Origin: Myxococcales bacterium
GTDB taxonomy: Bacteria; Myxococcota_A; Polyangia; Polyangiales; Polyangiaceae
Reading direction: 5' to 3'
NCBI GenBank assembly: GCA_023248735.1
Contig: JAHFDY010000007.1
Span: 1-47,843 of the forward strand
Length of the DNA: 47,843 nt
How positions within the stretch are numbered: position 1 is the stretch's first letter; each line of letters starts with the position of its first letter. A program made the position numbers and the translations under genes. Shown in pieces: positions 16,996-25,211 of the stretch. The notes below the pieces were generated by a model. That model was not told the origin of the DNA and did no database searches. It was given only the letters and a program-made list of their open reading frames with translations.

Positions 16996-18747
16996 TCAAA
17001 CGCCAAATTTGTCGGCAAGCCAGTCCGTGATCAATCGCAAAAGCACATCCTGCGTCCCGCGCGGCGTAAACGTGTGATCGGCGCCTTCGATGATCGAAAG
17101 CTCGACGACCTCTTTGTCGATCAACGCCTGCGTCCGGCCACTCAGCACCTCGTCGAGATAGTCCAAACCCGGATCGGATTTGCTGAAGATAAAGTGCGTC
17201 TTGGTTTGGAGGTCTGCGAGCTTCGTGAGCTTGCGCTCAACGTCAGTCGTTTGAATGATCCCGAGCGTCGTGAGCACCTGCGAACCCTTCGTTCGCGTAC
17301 GAAGCCAGCCTTGATGGGCGACAATCCGAACCGAGCGCGCCACATCGACACGTCCTTGGACAACTCGTTTCCAAGAGCTGAGTTGAAGCATGCTCCCCCT
17401 CACGCTGGCCGCGTCTTTGTAGACGGAGCGCGAGCTCGCCACATCCAACGTGTCGCCCTCTTTGAATGAAAACGTTTGCGGGTTGATCAGGATCACACCA
17501 TCCACTTGCTGCTGCAATGCGGCGTGGTACGCCGAGTACGCACCCGCGCAGAGGCCAATCACGACGATTTTTCGCTCGTCACGCAAAGCCGTGAGCGTCG
17601 TGACGAGCGTCTGAAGCGAGCGTGTCGAGTACAACCTTGGGGCAACGGCATCGTCGCCGACGGCGCTGTCACCCAGACCTTCGAGATCGAGGCGAATCGA
17701 ACTCGTCCCTCTTTGGGCAAGTTGCCGCGCCAAAATCACGTGCGATCGATTGACGCCAATGTGGTGAACCGCACCCGCGTTGAGCATCACGATGAGCGGT
17801 GTGCCCGACTTCACACCGTTCTTCGGCACGGTGCGGACACCGAGAAGGTCAGCGCCTACACGCGCAACTATCTCTCTAACGGCGATGTCGTCCGATCCAA
17901 TTGTCGCCGAAGCCGTTTGGACTATCGGCCTCACAACATCGCGCGAAGCTGGCTCTTCGAGGCTCGCATGCTCCGTGCAAAACGAAACAACCGCATTACG
18001 GAGCGTCGCCGATACCTCGCTCTTGTGCGGGTCAGCCATGAGCATTTCGTAACCATTAGCGTTACGAACATCGGGCACGATCCCGCACCGACTCAGTTGC
18101 GCGGTCATGCGGGGATCATCTTGCGGAATGTCGTCCCGAGGGATGACCAGCATACGCAGCGATTCAGCGGTGTGCGTGCGCTTTCCAAGTTGGCGCAAGC
18201 CCTCAAGCGCATCACGAGACATCCAATATCCGGCGACCTGAGCACCTTCATCAGTCCACTCGAGCTCGTCGGGCGGACTACCGAGCTTGGCAAACGCTTG
18301 CAGCTCACGCACGAATGTGGTTCCCGAAAGCGGCGCAACGAAAACAAGCTGCGCGACGCTGGGCATATCCGGCAATGCCTCGAGCGCCAGCGCACACCCG
18401 ACGCGAAAGGCCAATATGATGATGCGCGATGCGCCCGTCCGTTCGCGCAACACTCGCTCAGCGGCGCGCATGGAGAGGAGCCAGGCCCCAACGCGGTTTG
18501 CATCGTGCTCACTGCCGGCCGAGTCGCCGACACCATCGTAATCGAAGCGCATCGCCGAAAGACCTGCCGCCGCGAGCGTCTCCGCAAGCACACGCATGCC
18601 CCGGTGCGCGCATACGAATTCGTAACCAAGCGGAGCACAAATAAGCACCGCCGTGTCGCCTTGCACTGGCGACTCATGGATCCATCCGAAGCACGGCCTC
18701 TCGGGCGCTTCTGCGGACGCGAAATAGACGGGCTCAGCAGCTCTCAT
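16996..18747 (-). CDS. Double alpha/beta-hydrolase (two exosortase-system-type hydrolase domains)
   Basis: A 583-residue fusion of two alpha/beta-hydrolase domains, about residues 1-265 and 285-583. Domain 1 has APLGYEFVCAHRG and FDYDGVGDSAG, but its nucleophile elbow reads AFRVG (113-117), with Arg in place of Ser. Domain 2 has LNAGAVHHIGVNRS, LDLEGLGDSA and an elbow GLCAG with Cys400, plus a catalytic-type His in GADHTF near the end. The same Arg and Cys variants occur, as I recall, in the two separate hydrolases linked to exosortase-A polysaccharide loci. Domain 2 could act as a thioesterase or acyltransferase, with domain 1 degenerate. Start choice: ATG at 18747 (TGATG overlap with the glycosidase stop) or GTG at 18750. 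Confidence 0.8.
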   Translation of the reverse strand: MRAAEPVYFASAEAPERPCFGWIHESPVQGDTAVLICAPLGYEFVCAHRGMRVLAETLAAAGLSAMRFDYDGVGDSAGSEHDANRVGAWLLSMRAAERVLRERTGASRIIILAFRVGCALALEALPDMPSVAQLVFVAPLSGTTFVRELQAFAKLGSPPDELEWTDEGAQVAGYWMSRDALEGLRQLGKRTHTAESLRMLVIPRDDIPQDDPRMTAQLSRCGIVPDVRNANGYEMLMADPHKSEVSATLRNAVVSFCTEHASLEEPASRDVVRPIVQTASATIGSDDIAVREIVARVGADLLGVRTVPKNGVKSGTPLIVMLNAGAVHHIGVNRSHVILARQLAQRGTSSIRLDLEGLGDSAVGDDAVAPRLYSTRSLQTLVTTLTALRDERKIVVIGLCAGAYSAYHAALQQQVDGVILINPQTFSFKEGDTLDVASSRSVYKDAASVRGSMLQLSSWKRVVQGRVDVARSVRIVAHQGWLRTRTKGSQVLTTLGIIQTTDVERKLTKLADLQTKTHFIFSKSDPGLDYLDEVLSGRTQALIDKEVVELSIIEGADHTFTPRGTQDVLLRLITDWLADKFGV

Positions 18748-21269
18748 CACGGCGTGCGTTCACGAACCGGAACGGTCGCCTCCATGTTAAGCGCCTTGAC
18801 GAAACTCAATGGGGACAGTTTCGCGCCTTCTTGCTCTGGATGCAATTTCACACGCACTGCCCTTTGCGGAGCCACATCGACAAAGTCGTCATTGGGCACA
18901 AACCCTCGCACTGAAATGCTCACGCACTGGGCGAATGCTCTCGCGCTGAGCCGCATGTCGTACGTGCCATCGGTACATCGTGTGGCCTCGGCCGTAAGGC
19001 CAAGGTCGCGGACCATGGATCGCTTGATGCCGAGCGGAAGAAAGCACGCCGTCTTCTCTAGCCCCACAAGCGTGGCGACACACACATCTTGGGCCGCGCT
19101 TCCAAAACGAAAGCTGTAGCTGGGATCGACAAAGCGACCGAGCGCGTCCTCCACACCGATCACGGTCGCCGCATGGGCGTCGACGCTCACGGAGAACTCA
19201 GCCTCAGCCACCCGGTCGCAACCATCACGGTAGAGCGCAAGCGACACAGAATCAGCAAACACTCGATTCGTATCGTTCCACACGATGATCCGCACGCCGC
19301 TGTGACGATCGTCGATGAAGTCGATCGCGATCGGCTGCCAGACGCGTTTTAGCCCATAATATGCAGACTTGGGTCGACCTTGCGCATCGACGATGCCCCA
19401 GCCTGCGCCGTCAACCAAGTCGCGGAGGGTCCAAACGAGCGAGCCTCGGCACACGCCGCGCGGATCGCGAAGCGCTGAAGCGGTGCGCGCCATCACGTGT
19501 GCAATGGCCGCCCTCGAGAGCTCGAGGTAGCGATCCATGTTGGAGAAACGAATCTCACGCGCACGCTCTCCGAAGAGCTCCTCCACATAGTGCTCACGGA
19601 TGTCCTCGAAGTCCCAACCGACGCTGAGATCGCGCGGTACCGTACTTTTCCATTTCGGATGGACGACCGGCATTTCGCCGTTCTCAAGAACACGCTCAAT
19701 CGTAACATCGTTGGGCACATTTGAAAATGCAAGGCACTCTGCAGCAAATCGAACGCCTGCACGTCTCACGTCGTCGAGAGGCCCTCGGTATGCGCCGACT
19801 CCCCAATAGTGCGTAACCCCGGAATCGACCGAAAACGGAGTGCTGCCACCCGTCGGAGTGGACGTCACATAGGGAACGTCTGGCAGAACGGCACCCGCCA
19901 CGGTCGGAAGTAACTCTGCAATCAGGGGCTGGAGCCAATCTGAGGCCGGAAGGCCCATCATCGATGCCTGCTGCTCGATCTCGCTCCCGCCGCACAGTAC
20001 GATGAGACTCGGTCTCCCGACCAGCCGCAGTGCTCGCTCTTCGGCCTCGCGCACGACGCTCGCCGCAAACGCGGGGTCGCTCGTGGGGTAGTCCATGTTG
20101 GCAAAAGCGAAGTCGTGCCACAGCATCACGCCACGTGCGTCGAGCGCATCGAAGAACGCATCGCACTCGTACGGCATGGTTCCAGTCGTTCGCAGCATAT
20201 TGGCGCCGAGCCCCACGACTTGATCAACCGCATCGGCGAGAGCCGCCGGCGTGTTCTGAAGCGAGAGAGCATCAAGCGGCGTCCACACGGCACCTCTACA
20301 GAAGATTGGCGTGTCGTTTACATACAGCGCAAACGCGCCGCTTGCTCGGTCGAGCCTGATCGTGCGAAAGCCGATCGCACCGTGTTTGAGCTCGACGGAC
20401 CTTCCGTCAATATACTTGACTACAATACCCACGGAGTAGAGCGAAGGTTCCCCGTGGGTATGCGGCCACCAACGCCGAACGGTCCCTGCGTCGACGCTAT
20501 CGTCCACTTCGAGCACACCATCGGCTTCGCGAAAACGAAGCTTCACGCGGGCATCGGCAAGCAGCAGCGACACTTCGCTCACCGCCGCCAAAACCGTCGC
20601 CTCGAGCGCGACCCGAACGCGTCCTTGCGATCCTATGAGCGAAGGCGACACAGTCAAGTTGCTTACCTTAATGCCCCCAACCTGGTGTGCCGTCACCGGC
20701 CGAACAGGGCCCAATGCCGGCGCGTTCGCCGTCCACCCTGGCATGCGCCCGAGCAAACTCGCGCGAAAGAAACGCAGGTTCTGATGACCCACCAGCCGAG
20801 CCTTGTAGCGAGGCCTCGGGCGCCGCATCCCGAGTACCTTCGCAAGGCCGCAAAAGCGAATCGCAACGGTATTGCTGCCCGCTGAAACAAACGAAACATC
20901 ATGCGTTACGAATTGGTTGTCCGAACTGAGCACAAGCTCACCGTTCACAAAGACTTCGGCGACAGGCGCAAGCCCTTCGAGGCGCAGCCGGCAAGGCGTG
21001 CCTTTGGGCGCAGAAACCTCGGCGCGATACCATGCGTCACACCCGTCGAGGTTGCCCATTTCGTCAATTTTCTTCCCCTCTTCGCGAAGCGCCGCGGCAA
21101 CGGTTCCCGGCACAGGAGCGTTGCGAAAGCCAAGAGCGGGCAACGCCGATGGCAACGCGTATTGGCCTTCGTCACAGCGCAGGTACGTCCAGGCGGAAAA
21201 GGCTAGCTCACTGTCATCGCTGCTGGAGCGCAGACGAAAGGCACCGCCACCGAGAGCCAAATCGATCAT
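18747..21269 (-). CDS. Family 2 glycoside hydrolase (beta-mannosidase-like)
   Basis: An 840-residue GH2 protein. The order of parts is a jelly-roll sugar-binding domain (about 50-190, with APVPGTVAAAL and the DAWYRAEV segment), an immunoglobulin-like domain (about 200-310) and a TIM barrel (about 315-650), then C-terminal beta domains. The candidate acid/base is the Glu in LCGGSEIEQQ near 428, and the nucleophile is Glu in FAAECLAFSNVP near 511, both at the family positions. No signal peptide is present, so it should act in the cytoplasm, which is unusual for a polymer-degrading enzyme. It overlaps the DUF1839 stop by 4 bases (ATGA) and is in a biosynthetic operon. A transglycosylase or trimming role is possible. 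Confidence 0.87.
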   Translation of the reverse strand: MIDLALGGGAFRLRSSSDDSELAFSAWTYLRCDEGQYALPSALPALGFRNAPVPGTVAAALREEGKKIDEMGNLDGCDAWYRAEVSAPKGTPCRLRLEGLAPVAEVFVNGELVLSSDNQFVTHDVSFVSAGSNTVAIRFCGLAKVLGMRRPRPRYKARLVGHQNLRFFRASLLGRMPGWTANAPALGPVRPVTAHQVGGIKVSNLTVSPSLIGSQGRVRVALEATVLAAVSEVSLLLADARVKLRFREADGVLEVDDSVDAGTVRRWWPHTHGEPSLYSVGIVVKYIDGRSVELKHGAIGFRTIRLDRASGAFALYVNDTPIFCRGAVWTPLDALSLQNTPAALADAVDQVVGLGANMLRTTGTMPYECDAFFDALDARGVMLWHDFAFANMDYPTSDPAFAASVVREAEERALRLVGRPSLIVLCGGSEIEQQASMMGLPASDWLQPLIAELLPTVAGAVLPDVPYVTSTPTGGSTPFSVDSGVTHYWGVGAYRGPLDDVRRAGVRFAAECLAFSNVPNDVTIERVLENGEMPVVHPKWKSTVPRDLSVGWDFEDIREHYVEELFGERAREIRFSNMDRYLELSRAAIAHVMARTASALRDPRGVCRGSLVWTLRDLVDGAGWGIVDAQGRPKSAYYGLKRVWQPIAIDFIDDRHSGVRIIVWNDTNRVFADSVSLALYRDGCDRVAEAEFSVSVDAHAATVIGVEDALGRFVDPSYSFRFGSAAQDVCVATLVGLEKTACFLPLGIKRSMVRDLGLTAEATRCTDGTYDMRLSARAFAQCVSISVRGFVPNDDFVDVAPQRAVRVKLHPEQEGAKLSPLSFVKALNMEATVPVRERTP

Positions 21270-22249
21270 TGTCTTAGGACTTCATCAAGCGACTCAAACC
21301 CACGCCTCAGCTGGTCCGCTATCTCACTGGTCGCGGCCTGGGCGTCGAACGGCTTGGTCGACGCCGACGCCCGCGCGAGCTTGAATTGCAGCGTTTTGGT
21401 CAGGTTGGCGACTGACCCGAACGAATCCGCCGCCGCTCCGAATGACACGGGTGTCGACGCCTGAAGCCAGTTGAGGTGCGCAGCAAGCAGTTCACTCGCG
21501 GCGCCAAGTTGACGCACCGCCGCGAAGGCATACGCATGAAACGACTCGCCCCCTTGAGCACGTATCCACGCGACACCCTCCGGCAAAGACTTCGTAAACC
21601 GCATCATCGCAGAACCGAACTTTTCGTCGCGAACGCGTCTGCGATCATTGTGGTACTTGAGCAAGCCGAGCGCGATTTTCCCGAGCGCCGCTTCATCGCG
21701 CCTGACGAGGCCGTCGAGTTTTGCAAGTTCAACGTAGGGAGCGAGGCCCATCGAACCAGCCGCTTTCGAAAAGATGCCGTCGTAGTCCTCGCCTTCGAGC
21801 GTGAAGTAGCCCGCGTTGTGGAAATACTCGATGCGCTTGTCTGCGCGATCCATCACGCGCACGCCCACTGACGTCTTCGTGTGGTGCGCGCGATAACTCG
21901 TGCCGCGGGTATCGGGCAGAAAGAAAGCGTCGGCGTCTACGATCGGAAGCTGGCCGCGTGCCACCTGAACGGCGACCTGCTCTTCCAAAGACCACCACAC
22001 ATTGAGTTCACCGATCGCAATGCCGTACAGCCCATCGAGATCGCCCGCAGGCATTTTGAAGAACGAGAACTGGTCACCCTCCCAATCGAGCGTAACCGTG
22101 AAGCCGAGTGCCGCGATCGGATTGAGGCGGAGACCGTGCAAGACCTCGATCCAAAGATCGACATAGCAGTTGGTTTCGGGCCAGGCTGCGCCTGCATCGT
22201 GCAACGCGTGAGGTTCGTAGGGCCGCGGAATTTCAGGCCAAGTGAACAT
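21266..22249 (-). CDS. DUF1839 family protein
   Basis: A 327-residue cytoplasmic protein recognisable as DUF1839 by blocks such as ETNCYVDLWIEVLHGL (residues 25-40), WEGDQFSFFK, LPDTRGTSYRAHHTKTSVGV and FHNAGYFTLEGEDY. The Cys at about 28 together with conserved His and Asp residues (GTSYRAHHTKT, YFHNAG) looks like a cysteine-based acyl- or aminoacyl-transferase arrangement, but this is inference; the family has no established function to my knowledge. It follows the amino acid:[carrier protein] ligase gene by 62 bases and is coupled to the glycosidase gene by an ATGA overlap. An AGAGGGG ribosome binding site lies upstream of its ATG. Confidence 0.82.
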   Translation of the reverse strand: MFTWPEIPRPYEPHALHDAGAAWPETNCYVDLWIEVLHGLRLNPIAALGFTVTLDWEGDQFSFFKMPAGDLDGLYGIAIGELNVWWSLEEQVAVQVARGQLPIVDADAFFLPDTRGTSYRAHHTKTSVGVRVMDRADKRIEYFHNAGYFTLEGEDYDGIFSKAAGSMGLAPYVELAKLDGLVRRDEAALGKIALGLLKYHNDRRRVRDEKFGSAMMRFTKSLPEGVAWIRAQGGESFHAYAFAAVRQLGAASELLAAHLNWLQASTPVSFGAAADSFGSVANLTKTLQFKLARASASTKPFDAQAATSEIADQLRRGFESLDEVLRQ

Positions 22250-22311
22250 GAATCACCCCTCTTTGTGTCATCCTGCGCGGAGCGACCCCCCCTCCTACCT
22301 TGACGGCGCCT

Positions 22312-23208
22312 CTAGCCCCACAATCGATCGCGAACACCGGCTGGCCACTTGTCGGGGTCGAGACCGTGGAACTTGAAGAGGCCCAACGTGACGCGCTCCA
22401 TGCCGAAGCCAACGCACGCCGTGTGCGCAACTTCACCGTTGGCTTGCGTAATTCCAAACGTCTTGCCGAAATGCTCCTGGTGATAGTTGAAGCTCATGAT
22501 GGCAGTCGGTCCCTCGGCGTTCGCGATCGGGACCACGAGTTCGAACTTCAATTCTTGCGAACGCTGATTGGCCGCAAGCATCTTGCCACCACGACCGAAA
22601 AAAGGATCGTTTGCGACAGCCGACTCGGCCGGAAGACCAAGATCCTGCAACCAATGTCCCGCGCGCTCAATCCACTGATCGCGCCACGCGTGACACTCTT
22701 CAGCGGAGGCGATTCGAATGAACTCACGCATGCGGAACATCTGCATGCGTGCTGGATCTATCGATGGCTCGTGACGGAAGCAGTACGAGAGCACGTCGAC
22801 GAGTCGCCCACCCTTCGCAAGGGGCGCGTGCGCGAGCGTCGGGTACACAGGATAGCAGGCGGCAGGAGTGAGCACCGTGTCGGTCATCTCAAGCATGTCG
22901 CCCCACGGCTGGCCTGCCTGAACCCGCTCGAGAAGCGTCGCATGGTCTGCGGGAGGTCGGTTGAAACTGAAAACCGGCCCGGCAAGGTGCGGGAACGACT
23001 TGAGGTATCCGCTCTTTTCAAAATTCTCGCGCGTGACGAGCGGCGGAAAGCGCATCACGTCTGCCTTGTCGTTCGCGGCAAGTCTTGAAATGTAACTGTC
23101 GAATCGCAGTAATACGTCTTCGAAGACACCGCCTCGACCGTACACGCCGTCAACACCGGTCGGAATCAAGAGTCCCTTGGAGATCAAATCCTGCAACAGT
23201 GTGCTCAT
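22312..23208 (-). CDS. Amino acid:[carrier protein] ligase (seryl-tRNA-synthetase-like)
   Basis: A 298-residue truncated class II synthetase homologue. It lacks the tRNA-binding coiled coil of SerRS. Motif 2 is FRHEPSIDPARMQMFRMREF (144-163) and motif 3 GFGMERVTLGLFKF (267-280). Cys118, Glu162 and Cys265 fit the zinc-ligand pattern and spacing that I recall for the Bradyrhizobium enzymes, which activate glycine or alanine with ATP and transfer it to the phosphopantetheine arm of a small carrier protein rather than to tRNA. The matching carrier protein and holo-ACP synthase genes lie just upstream in the same series. The amino acid used here is unknown. A GGGAGA site precedes the ATG. Confidence 0.9.
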   Translation of the reverse strand: MSTLLQDLISKGLLIPTGVDGVYGRGGVFEDVLLRFDSYISRLAANDKADVMRFPPLVTRENFEKSGYLKSFPHLAGPVFSFNRPPADHATLLERVQAGQPWGDMLEMTDTVLTPAACYPVYPTLAHAPLAKGGRLVDVLSYCFRHEPSIDPARMQMFRMREFIRIASAEECHAWRDQWIERAGHWLQDLGLPAESAVANDPFFGRGGKMLAANQRSQELKFELVVPIANAEGPTAIMSFNYHQEHFGKTFGITQANGEVAHTACVGFGMERVTLGLFKFHGLDPDKWPAGVRDRLWG

Positions 23209-23353
23209 CGTTCGTGAATCTCCCGATTTTTATCGATTGGCATCGGCAAGCAAGACAACGGTCGTGAAGTTTGAAACGTACGTGTCTTTGGTGGTCTACG
23301 TCCGACACTTCCAAGTCCTCACGCGACCTTCAATTCAATGACGCGCCACGCAG

Positions 23354-24511
23354 TCACGAATCATCTTTGTAGACCTGAAGCAGCTGCGCGTTCGTCATGT
23401 GAATGCGATCGTTGTTAATCATCAGCTGTGCCGAAAACGAATCGCGGAGCAACCTGCCGAGCGAGAACTGGGAGTCGTTCTTGTAGCCCATGATGCCGCA
23501 GATCGGCATGGCAGCCGTCACCATCTGGGCGATCGACTGTGAGGCGACGAGCTTCAGGTTGTTAAGCCGAAGCGCATATCCCACCGAGAGCAATAGATCT
23601 TTGTCAACTTTATTGACCAACGACGCTTGGTATTCATCTGCCATCGCGTACACAAGGCTACGAAGCGATTGCAGCTGCGCCTGTAACTCGGAGAGCCGAA
23701 GCGCATTGGCTCCTGGTGCACCCGGACTTCGTCTTGCTTCCGCGCGAACAAACGCGCGCGCGCGCGACACCGCTTCCGTTGCGAGGCCCAGCCAGACGCC
23801 GCCCCAAAGGAGGTGTGAGAAGGGCACCATCGTGAGCGGCCCCACGTCCGAAAACGGCTCGGTCATCACCTGGTCGGCCTTGCCCTTAGCGGTGACGCGG
23901 AACGGCGGGCTGCACGTTCCTCGCATGCCGAGCGTGTCCCAGTTGCCCTTTTTCTCAAGCGTGTAATCGCCAGGGCGCAACCACACCATCGCCTGATCGC
24001 TCGGCGCGGCATCTGCACTGCGGCGCGCCGTGAGGAGGAGACCGTCGGCCTGGGCGCCATAAGAAATCGTCGTCGCGTCCTTGACGACAGAAAATGTATC
24101 CCCGGTTGTTTCAATTGCGCATGCGCTTCGACGCAGATCGCCGCCCACGCCCACCTCAGAGGTCACGGACGCAATGAGCCACTGCTTCTCGCAGATCTCC
24201 TTCACATACTTCGCCATGGCGCCATTCGTGCCCGGATGAAGCACCATCGACGCGACTTGAATATGGTGCATGGCGAAGACCATGCCGGTCGTCGAACAAG
24301 CCTGTCCGAGTGCTTGGCACATCGCGACGAGCTCCGTCACCGACGAGCCAAGGCCCCCCAACGCTACAGGCGCCGAGGCGCCGAGAAGCTTCGCGCTTCG
24401 CAACGCATCGACGGCTTCCTTTGGGAAACGCGCTTGACGATCGACATCGTCAGCGTGAACGCGGGCAATTTCGCGCGCGATGGATTGCGCGTTCTCGAGT
24501 GGCTTAGTCAT
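23354..24511 (-). CDS. Acyl-CoA dehydrogenase-like flavoprotein
   Basis: A 385-residue member of the acyl-CoA dehydrogenase fold: helical N-terminal domain (1-115), beta domain (about 125-225, with the motif SYGAQADGLLLTAR) and C-terminal helical domain. The last part contains LMINNDRIHMTNAQLL, the FAD/CoA-end pattern of atypical members. In this context its substrate could be an aminoacyl group on the neighbouring carrier protein, as for the prolyl-carrier-protein dehydrogenases of pyrrole biosynthesis, rather than a fatty acyl-CoA. That is inference. The ATG at 24511 lies 2 bases past the carrier protein stop; a TTG at 24517 is a less likely start. Confidence 0.85.
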   Translation of the reverse strand: MTKPLENAQSIAREIARVHADDVDRQARFPKEAVDALRSAKLLGASAPVALGGLGSSVTELVAMCQALGQACSTTGMVFAMHHIQVASMVLHPGTNGAMAKYVKEICEKQWLIASVTSEVGVGGDLRRSACAIETTGDTFSVVKDATTISYGAQADGLLLTARRSADAAPSDQAMVWLRPGDYTLEKKGNWDTLGMRGTCSPPFRVTAKGKADQVMTEPFSDVGPLTMVPFSHLLWGGVWLGLATEAVSRARAFVRAEARRSPGAPGANALRLSELQAQLQSLRSLVYAMADEYQASLVNKVDKDLLLSVGYALRLNNLKLVASQSIAQMVTAAMPICGIMGYKNDSQFSLGRLLRDSFSAQLMINNDRIHMTNAQLLQVYKDDS

Positions 24512-24513
24512 GT

Positions 24514-24756
24514 TCAACGCCCCCCGGTGAGTTCTTCAATCGCGGCGCGCATATTGCGAATGCTCTCGAAGACGCTGCGTTTGAGCATACGGTCGGGAAA
24601 CTCGACATCGAAGGCACCCTCGAGGGCGAGCATCACGTTGACACTCGCGTGCGAAGTCATGCCTGCTTGATACAGGTCGGCGTCTTCGGCGAGCGACATC
24701 GCGTCCGAACCCAACTTCCCATGCTGCTTCAAAATCGTACGTATTTGATTGTCCAT
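24514..24756 (-). CDS. Acyl/aminoacyl carrier protein
   Basis: An 80-residue acidic helical carrier protein. The phosphopantetheine attachment site is Ser35 in LYQAGMTSHASVNVMLALE, where the usual DSL is replaced by TSH. This GMTSHASVNVMLALE form is what I associate with the dedicated carrier proteins of SerRS-like ligases, not with fatty acid synthase ACP. The C-terminal half (FDVEFPDRML...SIRNMRAAIEEL) fits helices 3 and 4. It is flanked by the holo-ACP synthase gene (65 bases upstream) and the dehydrogenase gene (2 bases downstream), so loading, priming and oxidation functions are adjacent. Confidence 0.9.
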   Translation of the reverse strand: MDNQIRTILKQHGKLGSDAMSLAEDADLYQAGMTSHASVNVMLALEGAFDVEFPDRMLKRSVFESIRNMRAAIEELTGGR

Positions 24757-24821
24757 TGTTCATCCGCGGCAATTTGGAGAACTGAGGATACGGCACGTTG
24801 CAGCGGAGCAGCACGGAAAGA

Positions 24822-25211
24822 TTACGCGGTCTTAAGAATGGCAAGGACGACCGCCCCCGCGGTGTCCCGAACGTGCGTCATGCTGAGTGAACAGACGTCA
24901 AGAGATGTAGCGTTAGCTCGCACTCGCGCCTCGCCGTGCAGCCGAATTTCGCAGCTTCCTGAGGCGGTTCGCACCACTTCAATATCTCGAAAGTTGCGCG
25001 GACTGTCGGCAGGCCATTGCAGAACTTTAAAGACGGCTTCCTTGGCAGCAAACCTCGCCGCGAGCCGCTCTGCCCGTTGAGAGGGCGAAGCGTCGGCGTA
25101 GGCGATCTCGGAGGGCAAATAGATCTTGTCGAGATACGATTGGCCAAACGCTTCCAGCGCCTCTCGCACTTCGTCACATGCAACGAGATCAAACCCGACT
25201 TGCACAGTCAT
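24822..25211 (-). CDS. acpS: Holo-[acyl-carrier-protein] synthase (4'-phosphopantetheinyl transferase, AcpS-type)
   Basis: A 129-residue AcpS-family enzyme that transfers phosphopantetheine from CoA to a carrier-protein serine. The magnesium/CoA motifs are VGFDLVACDEV at residues 5-15 and RLAARFAAKEAVFKVL at about 49-64. Length is normal for the small trimeric AcpS type. Because it overlaps the aminomutase stop by 4 bases (ATGA) and directly precedes a carrier protein gene, it is probably the dedicated activator of that carrier protein. It could also be the housekeeping AcpS of the genome; the window cannot settle this. Confidence 0.9.
   Translation of the reverse strand: MTVQVGFDLVACDEVREALEAFGQSYLDKIYLPSEIAYADASPSQRAERLAARFAAKEAVFKVLQWPADSPRNFRDIEVVRTASGSCEIRLHGEARVRANATSLDVCSLSMTHVRDTAGAVVLAILKTA

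Noticed and set aside
17476..19119. A 547-codon open frame on the plus strand opposite the double hydrolase and GH2 genes.
   Set aside because: Arg/His/Thr-rich with no fold-like pattern, spans two real genes, and reflects high GC third positions of the opposite strand.
23224..23235. Short palindrome CGATTTTTATCG upstream of the ligase gene, and a weak TTGTCT-18-GATAAA promoter-like match on the minus strand.
   Set aside because: Four-base arms and partial hexamers are expected by chance in 145 bases.
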